From assembly GCA_900549195.1 (NCBI GenBank), contig URNK01000007.1, forward strand, positions 1 through 23,656: a DNA stretch of 23,656 nt. The letters are read 5' to 3'. Source of the stretch: an uncultured Collinsella sp. GTDB lineage: Bacteria; Actinomycetota; Coriobacteriia; Coriobacteriales; Coriobacteriaceae. Position numbers and translations under genes: made by a program. Of the stretch, positions 14,172 to 21,003 are shown piece by piece. Position 1 is the first letter of the stretch; each line of letters starts with the position of its first letter. The notes under the pieces are model-generated. The model did not search any database and had not been told where the DNA came from. It saw nothing but the letters and a program-made list of their open reading frames with translations.

Positions 14172-14618
14172 GAAGATACCGATTTCCGTGAACTTGGGCG
14201 TCAGCTCCTTTCCGAGTTCGGCAGCATGCATCAGCGCATTTCGCGTTTTGCGGACAAAGCCCTCGGCGGCGAGATGGCCGTCATGCGCGCCCTCATACTC
14301 GCCGACGGTTCGCTCACGCCGAGCGAACTCGCTGATCGCGCCTGGGTCTCGAGCGCCCGCATCGCCAATATCCTACGCGCCCTCGAGGCCAAGGGCTGGG
14401 TCGAGCGCGAGCACTCAAAGACTGACCGTCGTCGCGTACACGTCATAGTGACCGACAAGGGATTCCAGGATCTCGAAATCAAACGCCGGGAATTCGAGGA
14501 CCGCACCGCGGCTTTCCTCGAGCAGCTCGGCGAAACAGATACCCAAGAGATGGTGCGCCTTCTTAGACGTGCCAACGAAATTATCGACCGCAATCAAGAA
14601 AGGAGAGATGCCGAGTGA
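14169..14618 (+). CDS. MarR-family transcriptional regulator
   Basis: This 149-aa winged-helix protein has the MarR layout: an N-terminal dimerisation helix, then MAVMRALILADGSLTPSELADRAWVSSARIANILRALEAKGWVERE (recognition helix about residues 59-75). The beta wing HSKTDRRRVHVIVTDKG follows, then C-terminal dimer helices. The TDRRR wing is classic for the family. The start is GTG 14169-14171 with AGGGG six bases upstream; there is no earlier in-frame start with an SD. It overlaps the first ABC gene by four bases (GTGA), so it most likely regulates the exporter operon it heads, sensing a toxic or signalling compound. The inverted repeat over its start codon is a likely control site. Confidence 0.9.
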   Translation: MEDTDFRELGRQLLSEFGSMHQRISRFADKALGGEMAVMRALILADGSLTPSELADRAWVSSARIANILRALEAKGWVEREHSKTDRRRVHVIVTDKGFQDLEIKRREFEDRTAAFLEQLGETDTQEMVRLLRRANEIIDRNQERRDAE

Positions 14619-16984
14619 GGATTCTCAAGCTCTTTAAAAAGCATGTCCCGGCACTGTTCACAGCTATCGTACTTATCGTAATCAGCTGCAACGCCGATCT
14701 GGCGCTGCCTACCTATATGAGCGACATCGTCGACGTGGGCGTGCAGCAAGGCGGTATCGCCTCGCCCGTGCCCGACACCATTCGCGCCGAATCGCTCGAC
14801 GACCTTGAACTCTTTATGAGCACCAAGGACGCCAAAGCTGTGGAGGCCGTGTTTAGCAAGGCTGACAAAAATGGCATTCGAACGTACAAGGGCACCGAGG
14901 AGGAGCGCGCCGACGGCGGCAAGATTGCCGACATCATGAGCCTGCCCGAGACCGTCGTCCTTTCGTTCAACCAGGGCATCGACGCCGACTCCATGGGCGA
15001 CATGACCGGCGCATCCACCGAGGCAAGCGATGGCGGCGCCGCTCAGGCCATGCCCACCCCCGAGCAGATGGCGGCGATGACGCCCGAGCAGCTCGCCGAG
15101 ATGCAGCAGAAGGCCGCAGCCGCGCAGGGCATGCAAAAGCAGATCGACGCCGACGGCGGTAAGATCACCATGAAGAGCCTGCGCCTAGGCGTTGAAGGCG
15201 GTCTTATCGATCAGGGCAAGCTCGTCGAGGGCGCCAACGAAATGGCGGACAAAATGGGCTCCATGTCGGGCTCCATCGTCACCCAGCGCGCCGTGACCTA
15301 CGTACAAGAAGAGTACAAAGCACAGGGCATCGACCCCGCCGACGTACAGAACGCCTACCTAAGCCGCATGGCGACCACGATGTTTGGCCTGTGCCTGGTG
15401 TCGCTCGTCGCCACCATCCTGACCGGTGCCGTGGCTTCGCGCACCGCTTGCTCCATCGCCCGCGACCTGCGCCGCGAGACCTTCAACAAGGTTATGCACT
15501 TCTCGCCGGCCGAGGTGGGCAAGTTTAGCCAGGCCTCGCTCATCACCCGCTGCACCAACGACATTCAGCAGATCCAGATGGCCGCAACTCTGTTTATCCG
15601 CATGTGTCTGATGGCCCCCGTCATGGGCATCGTCGCCGTCATGCGCGTCCTGGCCAACCACACCGGCCTGGAGTGGACCATCGCCGTGGCCATCATCGCG
15701 GTCTCGGCCGTTGTCGGCGTGCTCATGGGCCTCACCATGCCCAAGTTCAAAAAGATGCAGAGCTTTGTGGACCGCGTGAACCTTACCGCCCGCGAGCTGC
15801 TCGACGGCCTTATGCCCATCCGCTCGTTCAACCGCGAAGAGCATGAGCTCGAGCGTTTTGACAAGGCTTCGCTCGACCTAATGACCACGCAGCTCTACAC
15901 CAACCGCGCCATGAGCTTTATGATGCCACTCATGATGCTCGTCATGAACTGCATCACCGTGCTTATCGTCTGGTTTGGCGCGCAGGGCGTGTCCGACGGC
16001 GTAATGCAGGTCGGCAACATGATGGCGTTTATCTCCTACACCATGCAGATCGTCATGGCGTTTATGATCCTCACCATGGTTTCGGTCATCCTGCCCCGTG
16101 CCGAGGTCGCCGCCGAGCGCGTGGAAGAGGTCATCACTTGCCCCACCAGCATCAACGACCCTGTCTCGCCCAAACTGCCCGTGGCCAGCGCGCCGCGCGG
16201 TGAGCTCACCTTCCGCGACGTGAGCTTCCAGTATCCCGATGCCCGTGCCGATGTCATCAGCGGCGTGAACTTCACCACGCATGCTGGTCAGATGCTCGGC
16301 ATCATTGGCTCCACGGGCTCGGGCAAGTCCACGCTCGTGCAGTTGATTCCGCGCCTGTACGACGTCACGGGCGGCAGCATTTCGCTCGACGGCATCGATG
16401 TGCGCGACATGACCCTTTCCGAGCTGCGCCGCCGCATTGGTTACATCCCGCAGCAGGGGCGTCTGTTCTCGGGCACCGTCGAGAGCAACCTCAAGTTTGC
16501 CGGCGACATGGTGAGCGATGATGACATGCGCCAGGCCGCGCGCATCGCACAGGCCGAGGACTTTATCGCCGAGCGTGAGGGCGGTTACGACTCCCCCATC
16601 AGCCAGGGCGGCTCCAATGTTTCGGGTGGTCAGCGCCAGCGTCTGGCCATCGCCCGCGCATTGGCCAAAAAGCCCGAGGTCGTGGTGTTCGATGACTCGT
16701 TTAGTGCCCTCGACTACAAGACCGACGCGCGCCTGCGCGAGGAGCTGGCCAAAAACGTTACCGACGCCGCACTCGTGGTCGTGGCCCAGCGCATCGCGAC
16801 CATCATGCACGCCGACCAGATCATCGTGCTCGACGACGGCCACGTAGTGGGCACCGGCACGCACGAGGAGCTGCTGCGCAGCTGCCCGGCGTACCTGGAG
16901 ATCGCACAGTCGCAGCTTTCCGCCGAGGAGCTGGGGCTTACCCAAGAAGAAATTGCAGCCGTCATGGAAGGAGGCGAGCGCTAA
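14615..16984 (+). CDS. Heterodimeric ABC exporter, subunit with degenerate ATP site and a large extracytoplasmic insert
   Basis: A fused membrane-ATPase half-transporter of 789 aa. After TM1 (about 11-31) comes a roughly 200-residue extracytoplasmic segment (40-247) with a Met/Gln/Ala-rich stretch (144-176). The remaining helices run from about 250 to 495, and the nucleotide domain from 530 on. Walker A is GSTGSGKST (565-573) and the signature is VSGGQ (669-673). Walker B is VVVFDD, with Asp694 where the catalytic Glu is expected, and the H-loop His is Gln725. The partner has intact Glu and His, so this is the degenerate-site subunit of a BmrCD/LmrCD-like pair, probably exporting drugs or peptides. 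GTG 14615 overlaps the MarR stop, with AGGAG nine bases upstream. Confidence 0.9.
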   Translation: MRILKLFKKHVPALFTAIVLIVISCNADLALPTYMSDIVDVGVQQGGIASPVPDTIRAESLDDLELFMSTKDAKAVEAVFSKADKNGIRTYKGTEEERADGGKIADIMSLPETVVLSFNQGIDADSMGDMTGASTEASDGGAAQAMPTPEQMAAMTPEQLAEMQQKAAAAQGMQKQIDADGGKITMKSLRLGVEGGLIDQGKLVEGANEMADKMGSMSGSIVTQRAVTYVQEEYKAQGIDPADVQNAYLSRMATTMFGLCLVSLVATILTGAVASRTACSIARDLRRETFNKVMHFSPAEVGKFSQASLITRCTNDIQQIQMAATLFIRMCLMAPVMGIVAVMRVLANHTGLEWTIAVAIIAVSAVVGVLMGLTMPKFKKMQSFVDRVNLTARELLDGLMPIRSFNREEHELERFDKASLDLMTTQLYTNRAMSFMMPLMMLVMNCITVLIVWFGAQGVSDGVMQVGNMMAFISYTMQIVMAFMILTMVSVILPRAEVAAERVEEVITCPTSINDPVSPKLPVASAPRGELTFRDVSFQYPDARADVISGVNFTTHAGQMLGIIGSTGSGKSTLVQLIPRLYDVTGGSISLDGIDVRDMTLSELRRRIGYIPQQGRLFSGTVESNLKFAGDMVSDDDMRQAARIAQAEDFIAEREGGYDSPISQGGSNVSGGQRQRLAIARALAKKPEVVVFDDSFSALDYKTDARLREELAKNVTDAALVVVAQRIATIMHADQIIVLDDGHVVGTGTHEELLRSCPAYLEIAQSQLSAEELGLTQEEIAAVMEGGER

Positions 16985-18840
16985 TGGCAGACGAGACCAA
17001 GACTCAGATTCCCAAGCCCACCCGCCAGCGTGGTCCCATGGGCCGCATGGGTGGCATGCGTCGTGACGAAAAGGCCAAGGACTTTAAGGGCACCATGAGG
17101 CAGCTGCTCGGCTATATCGGCCAGCACAAGATTGCCGTGTTTGCCGCCGTCGCCTTTGCCGTGTGCTCGGTCATCTTTAACATTGTGGGACCCAAGGTGC
17201 TCGGCCAGGTTACGACCAAGCTGTTCGAAGGCCTGGTCGCCAAGGTCAACGGCACCGGCGACGTTGACTTTGACTGGATCGCCAAGACGCTCGGCTTTTT
17301 GCTCTGCCTGTATCTGGCGAGCTCTGTCTGCAGCCTGGTCCAGGGCTGGCTCATGACCGGCGTCACGCAAAAGATCTGCTACCGCATGCGCAAGGAAATC
17401 GCCGCCAAGATTGCCGTCGTGCCGATGAGTTACTTCAACGGCCACAGCAAGGGAGACGTACTCAGCCGCATCACCAACGACGTCGATACGCTCGGCCAGT
17501 CGCTCAACCAGAGCGTGACGCAGCTCATCACGTCGGTGACGCAGATTATCGGCGTGCTCGTCATGATGCTTTCGATCAGCCTGCCGCTTACCGGCGTCAC
17601 CGTGCTCACGCTGCCGGCCGCCGCGATTATCTTGACCGTAATGATTCACTTCTCGCAGCCGTACTTCCGCGAGCAGCAGCAGGTTCTGGGCGCCGTCAAC
17701 GGCATTATCGAGGAGGACTTTGCCGGCCAGAACGTCATTCAGGTGTTCGACCGCGCCGAGGCCTCGATCGAGGAGTTCGACCGCCAAAACGACCGCCTGT
17801 TTATTAGCGGCTGGCGCTCGCAGTTCCTGTCGGGCCTGATGATGCCGCTTATGAGCCTGGTGGGCAACATGGGTTACGTGGGCGTTGTCGTAGTGGGCGC
17901 GCAGCTCGCGCTGACCGGCAATGCCACGCCCGGCGACATCCAGAGCTTTATCCAGTACGTGCGCAACTTTACGCAGCCGGTGCAGCAGCTGGGCAACGTG
18001 AGCAACACGATGCAGTCGATGGCAGCTGCAACCGAGCGCGTCTTTGAGTTCCTGGCCGCGCCCGAAGAGGAGCAGAAGGCCGACGCGCAGATCCCCGAGA
18101 AGCGCCCCGGCCACGTGGAGTTTGACCATGTCAAGTTTGGCTACACGCCCGACAAGACCATCATCCACGACTTTAGCTGCGAGGCGCAGCCCGGCCAGAC
18201 CATCGCCATCGTCGGTCCCACCGGCGCCGGCAAGACCACGCTCATCAAGCTGCTGCAGCGCTTCTACGATGTGGACGGCGGCTCGCTGCGCGTCGAGGGC
18301 ATCGACGTGCGCGACTGGGACCGCGCGGCACTTCGCGGCGAGTTTGCCATGGTGCTGCAGGATACCTGGCTGTTTAACGGCACGATCCGCGAGAACATCC
18401 GCTACGGACGCCCCGATGCAAGCGATGCCGAGGTCGAAGCCGCTGCACGTGCCGCACGCTGCGACCACTTTATCCATACGCTCGCCGGCGGCTACGACTT
18501 TATGATCAACGAGGAGGGCACTAACCTGTCGCAGGGTCAGCGCCAGCTCGTGACCATCGCCCGTGCCATTTTGGCCGACCGCCCGGCGCTGATTCTCGAC
18601 GAGGCGACCTCCAACGTTGACACTCGTACCGAGGAGCTCATCCAGCGCGCCATGGATGCGCTGATGCAAGGCCGCACCAGCTTTGTTATCGCACATCGCC
18701 TGTCCACGATTCGCAACGCCGACGTGATCTTGGTGATCCGCGACGGCGACATCGTCGAGAAGGGCACACACGACGAGTTGCTCGCCCAGGGTGGCTTCTA
18801 CGCCGACCTGTACAACTCGCAGTTCGACGAGGCGGCGTAA
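16984..18840 (+). CDS. Heterodimeric ABC exporter, catalytically competent partner subunit
   Basis: A 618-aa half-transporter. The cytoplasmic N terminus is rich in Gly, Met and Arg (17-27), then six helices span about 48-320. The nucleotide domain has Walker A GPTGAGKTT (411-419), Q-loop VLQD, signature LSQGQ (515-519), Walker B ALILDE with catalytic Glu540, and H-loop His571. Its non-standard LSQGQ would face the degenerate Walker B of the other subunit, while that subunit's VSGGQ completes the competent site here. This is the asymmetry known from TM287/288 and BmrCD. ATG shares one base with the preceding stop (TAATG), and GGAGG lies nine bases upstream. The terminator at 18873 closes the operon. 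Confidence 0.92.
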   Translation: MADETKTQIPKPTRQRGPMGRMGGMRRDEKAKDFKGTMRQLLGYIGQHKIAVFAAVAFAVCSVIFNIVGPKVLGQVTTKLFEGLVAKVNGTGDVDFDWIAKTLGFLLCLYLASSVCSLVQGWLMTGVTQKICYRMRKEIAAKIAVVPMSYFNGHSKGDVLSRITNDVDTLGQSLNQSVTQLITSVTQIIGVLVMMLSISLPLTGVTVLTLPAAAIILTVMIHFSQPYFREQQQVLGAVNGIIEEDFAGQNVIQVFDRAEASIEEFDRQNDRLFISGWRSQFLSGLMMPLMSLVGNMGYVGVVVVGAQLALTGNATPGDIQSFIQYVRNFTQPVQQLGNVSNTMQSMAAATERVFEFLAAPEEEQKADAQIPEKRPGHVEFDHVKFGYTPDKTIIHDFSCEAQPGQTIAIVGPTGAGKTTLIKLLQRFYDVDGGSLRVEGIDVRDWDRAALRGEFAMVLQDTWLFNGTIRENIRYGRPDASDAEVEAAARAARCDHFIHTLAGGYDFMINEEGTNLSQGQRQLVTIARAILADRPALILDEATSNVDTRTEELIQRAMDALMQGRTSFVIAHRLSTIRNADVILVIRDGDIVEKGTHDELLAQGGFYADLYNSQFDEAA

Positions 18841-18872
18841 ATTCTGCCGCAGGGAACGAATAACGCCCGAGA

Positions 18873-18906
18873 ACGGGGGCGCAGGAAAACCTGCGCCCCC
18901 GTTTTT
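18873..18906 (+). terminator. Rho-independent terminator of the MarR-ABC-ABC operon
   Basis: ACGGGGGCGCAGG and CCTGCGCCCCCGT form a perfect 13-bp stem with an AAAA loop, followed by TTTTT. It begins 33 bases after the second ABC gene. Confidence 0.95.
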
Positions 18907-19335
18907 GTTCTGCGACCCTCAAACCGCCTCCCCTGGGACCTGATTGACAGCCCCTTCGAGGCCCCGTGGGCAAAAAATGGCAAATATGAGTACTGTTACC
19001 CTTTTAGTAACAGCCAAAACAGCCCCAAATGCCGTTTTCACGGCTTACACGCGTCCCTAAATTGATCAAACAGCCCTATAGCGGACTTATATGTGTTTGC
19101 GTTAATGAACATATTTTGCTGTTATGTCTATTATTTTGCGAAGGCAATATGCTACTAAACTAGCAACCGTACTCATATTTGGCATTTTTTGCCCACAGGG
19201 TGTTTCCTGGGGAACCGACAACAGCCTTAGGGTCGCGCGCGGTGCCACTCCCTCCCGACATCCGCCGACATTTACCCAGATAAAACCTGCCAAAATAAAC
19301 CTGTCCCTTTTGGCAGGTTTCGGGGTGGCAAGGGC
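18907..19335. other. Gene-free AT-rich intergenic region before the DAHP synthase promoter
   Basis: No ORF here has an SD or coding character. CTGTTAC (18993-18999) and GTAACAG (19007-19013) form an operator-like 7-bp inverted repeat with a 7-base gap. Bases about 19065-19190 are AT-rich, with several promoter-like hexamers (TTGATC near 19063, TTATAT near 19087) but no gene downstream that would use them. The region ends at the hairpin at 19283-19320. Confidence 0.4.
19283..19320. terminator. Symmetric hairpin upstream of the DAHP synthase promoter
   Basis: AAACCTGCCAAAA (19283-19295) pairs perfectly with TTTTGGCAGGTTT (19308-19320) across 12 bases. The TTT tail exists on both strands, so it may stop transcription arriving from either side. 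It precedes the predicted promoter at 19336, so it is probably not part of an attenuating leader. Confidence 0.5.
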
Positions 19336-19364
19336 TTGCACTTTAGCGTGCGACAGCGGATAAT
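19336..19364 (+). promoter_or_regulatory. Promoter of the DAHP synthase gene
   Basis: TTGCAC (19336-19341) and GATAAT (19359-19364, five of six to consensus) are 17 bp apart. The predicted transcript starts near 19371, leaving a leader of about 48 bases before the SD and ATG. Confidence 0.65.
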
Positions 19365-19418
19365 GCCGAACACTCGACAATACGTTTATTGCTCTTTCTA
19401 TAGATTGAGGAGGCCCCT

Positions 19419-20450
19419 ATGGCCATGGAATTCAAACGCAGGCTGCCGATCCCCATGGAGATCCGCGAGGAAATGCCGCTTTCTGCCGAGCTTACCGCCA
19501 AAAAGCAGGCATTTGACGCCGAGGTCGCCAAAGTCTTTACCGGCGAGGACGCACGTAAGGTGCTCATCATCGGCCCGTGCTCTGCCGACCGCGAGGATTC
19601 GGTGCTTGAGTACATGAACCGACTGGCCAAGACCGCCGAGAAGGTCAAGGACAAGCTCATCATCATTCCGCGCGTCTACACCAATAAGCCGCGTACCAAG
19701 GGCACCGGCTACAAGGGACTGCTGCACAACCCCAACCCCGAGGCTCCCGACGACCTGCTCGAGGGTGTCAAGGCCATCCGCCATATGCACCTGCGCGTTA
19801 TTGAGGAAACGGGCTTCTTCACGGCCGACGAGATGCTCTATCCGTCAAACTACCAGTACCTCGTTGACCTGCTGAGCTATGTTGCCGTGGGCGCACGCTC
19901 GGTCGAGAACCAGGAGCATCGTCTGGTGTCGAGCGGCATTTCGGTACCCGTCGGCATGAAGAATCCCACTGCCGGCTCTACCACCGTTATGCTCAACTCC
20001 ATTTACGCCGCGCAGGCGCACCAGAGCTTCATCTTCCGCAACTGGGAGGTCGAGTGCGACGGCAATCCGCTCGCGCACGCCGTTATGCGTGGCTACATCG
20101 GTCTCGATGGGCGCACCTACCCCAACTACCACTACGAACACCTGGAGCGCCTGGCCGAGCGCTATACCGAGCACGCCGGCTACGCCAACCCGGCGGCGGT
20201 CATCGACTGCAACCACGACAACTCGGGTAAGCGTCCGCTGGAGCAGTATCGCATTTGCAAAGAGGTGCTCGACAGCTGCCGCCGCAACGATTCCATCTCT
20301 AAGCTGGTCAAGGGCTTTATGATCGAGTCCTACCTGGAGGACGGCAACCAACCGGTCGACGGCGGCGTCTTTGGCAAATCGATCACCGACCCGTGCCTGG
20401 GCTGGGAAAAGACCGACTACCTCATCCACGAGATCGCGGAGCGGGTGTAG
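19419..20450 (+). CDS. aroF: 3-deoxy-7-phosphoheptulonate (DAHP) synthase, class I
   Basis: This 343-aa cytosolic enzyme condenses phosphoenolpyruvate with erythrose-4-phosphate, the first step of the shikimate pathway. Class I (AroF/G/H) marks are LIIGPCSADRED (metal-ligand Cys54), RVYTNKPRTKGTGYKGL (85-101), VAVGARSVENQEHR, PVGMKNPT (177-184), DCNHDNSGK (263-271, metal-ligand His266) and GKSITDPCLGWE (319-330). E. coli paralogues read KNGT and DCSHANS at the matching places. Which paralogue it resembles, and so which amino acid inhibits it, cannot be told by eye; the symbol is for the family. ATG 19419 has GAGGAGG five bases upstream, while the ATG at 19425 is too far from it. It is a single-gene unit with its own promoter and terminator. 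Confidence 0.94.
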   Translation: MAMEFKRRLPIPMEIREEMPLSAELTAKKQAFDAEVAKVFTGEDARKVLIIGPCSADREDSVLEYMNRLAKTAEKVKDKLIIIPRVYTNKPRTKGTGYKGLLHNPNPEAPDDLLEGVKAIRHMHLRVIEETGFFTADEMLYPSNYQYLVDLLSYVAVGARSVENQEHRLVSSGISVPVGMKNPTAGSTTVMLNSIYAAQAHQSFIFRNWEVECDGNPLAHAVMRGYIGLDGRTYPNYHYEHLERLAERYTEHAGYANPAAVIDCNHDNSGKRPLEQYRICKEVLDSCRRNDSISKLVKGFMIESYLEDGNQPVDGGVFGKSITDPCLGWEKTDYLIHEIAERV

Positions 20451-20478
20451 GTTACGGCGTTTTACCAAACGCCGTAAC
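20451..20478 (+). other. Perfect 12-bp hairpin directly after the DAHP synthase stop
   Basis: GTTACGGCGTTT (20451-20462) pairs exactly with AAACGCCGTAAC (20467-20478) across TACC, starting on the base after the stop codon. No T-run follows, so a 3'-end stabiliser or weak terminator is more likely than a standard one. Confidence 0.6.
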
Positions 20479-20526
20479 CGGCCGACGCTGCGCTGGTCGC
20501 ATTTGGACAATCTGACGTTCAACTTC

Positions 20527-20561
20527 AAGGGCGCGACCAAGAGGTCAGCGCCCTTTCGTTT
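20527..20561 (+). terminator. Rho-independent terminator after the DAHP synthase gene
   Basis: AAGGGCGC (20527-20534) pairs with GCGCCCTT (20548-20555), and GACC/GGTC extend the stem inward around AAGA. TTCGTTT follows. This is the likely transcript end, about 75 bases past the stop. Confidence 0.75.
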
Positions 20562-20604
20562 CACGTCACCTTGTCTCAAATGCGACCCGCTCGCTGTCCG
20601 TCCT

Positions 20605-20708
20605 CTAACTGCGGCGTTGTCTTGCTCCGGATGCGGCAGTTAGGGACGCTCCTTTTCTGCCGGCAGTTTGGGACACTCCTTGGGTAGCCGTTGGGGACGT
20701 CCCCAACG
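20605..20708. repeat. REP-like cluster: inverted repeat, two tandem units and a 20-bp palindrome
   Basis: CTAACTGC (20605-20612) pairs with GCAGTTAG (20636-20643). The unit CGGCAGTTnGGGACnCTCCTT then occurs twice in tandem (20634 and 20661). The perfect 20-bp palindrome CGTTGGGGACGTCCCCAACG sits at 20689-20708 and shares GTTnGGGAC with the units. There is no ORF. This looks like a mobile or repetitive intergenic element of the host lineage. Confidence 0.6.
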
Positions 20709-20780
20709 ACTATCTGGGCAAACGTCCAAACCACCGTAAGGGAGTTGCCTTCCCTCGTGACGGTCTTCTAGCAGAAAAAC

Positions 20781-20901
20781 CAAGTGAGTAGGCTTTTTGC
20801 AGGAGGCCAAGCACGCCCCAAAACGCCACAGTTCTGACCTGCAGTTTTATAGATCATTTGTCACGATGTGCTCGGCAAGTTCAAAAAAGTCTACTCACTT
20901 G
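20781..20901. repeat. MITE-like element with 18-bp terminal inverted repeats
   Basis: CAAGTGAGTAGGCTTTTT (20781-20798) is the reverse complement of 20884-20901 with one mismatch. The 85 bp between carry no convincing gene. Size, terminal repeats and lack of coding content fit a miniature inverted-repeat element, though a large hairpin at the end of a transcript is also possible. I see no clear target-site duplication. Confidence 0.55.
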
Positions 20902-20925
20902 CATCCGAGACACCCCCAGATAGGC

Positions 20926-20965
20926 AAAAACCGCCGCGAAAGGGCCCCTGGTTCCTTCGCGGCGG
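20926..20965 (-). terminator. Rho-independent terminator of the BceAB-type transporter operon
   Basis: On the minus strand CCGCCGCGAA pairs with TTCGCGGCGG (20956-20965 and 20931-20940) across 15 bases and runs directly into TTTTT (20926-20930). It lies 38 bases past the permease stop. Confidence 0.9.
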
Positions 20966-21003
20966 TCATACGCCTCTGATTTTGCGACGATTTTGCCCGC
21001 TTG

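Noticed and set aside
16981..18771. A 596-codon open frame antisense to the second ABC gene
   Set aside because: Same shadow effect of GC-rich codon bias; the translation shows no domains and is full of His/Asp/Ala repeats.
19124..19363. A 79-codon plus-strand ORF upstream of the DAHP synthase gene
   Set aside because: No SD, atypical composition, and it runs through the symmetric hairpin and the predicted promoter.
20797..20979. Short plus-strand ORFs in the repeat-rich gap
   Set aside because: They cross the inverted-repeat element and the terminator hairpin, and show no family resemblance.
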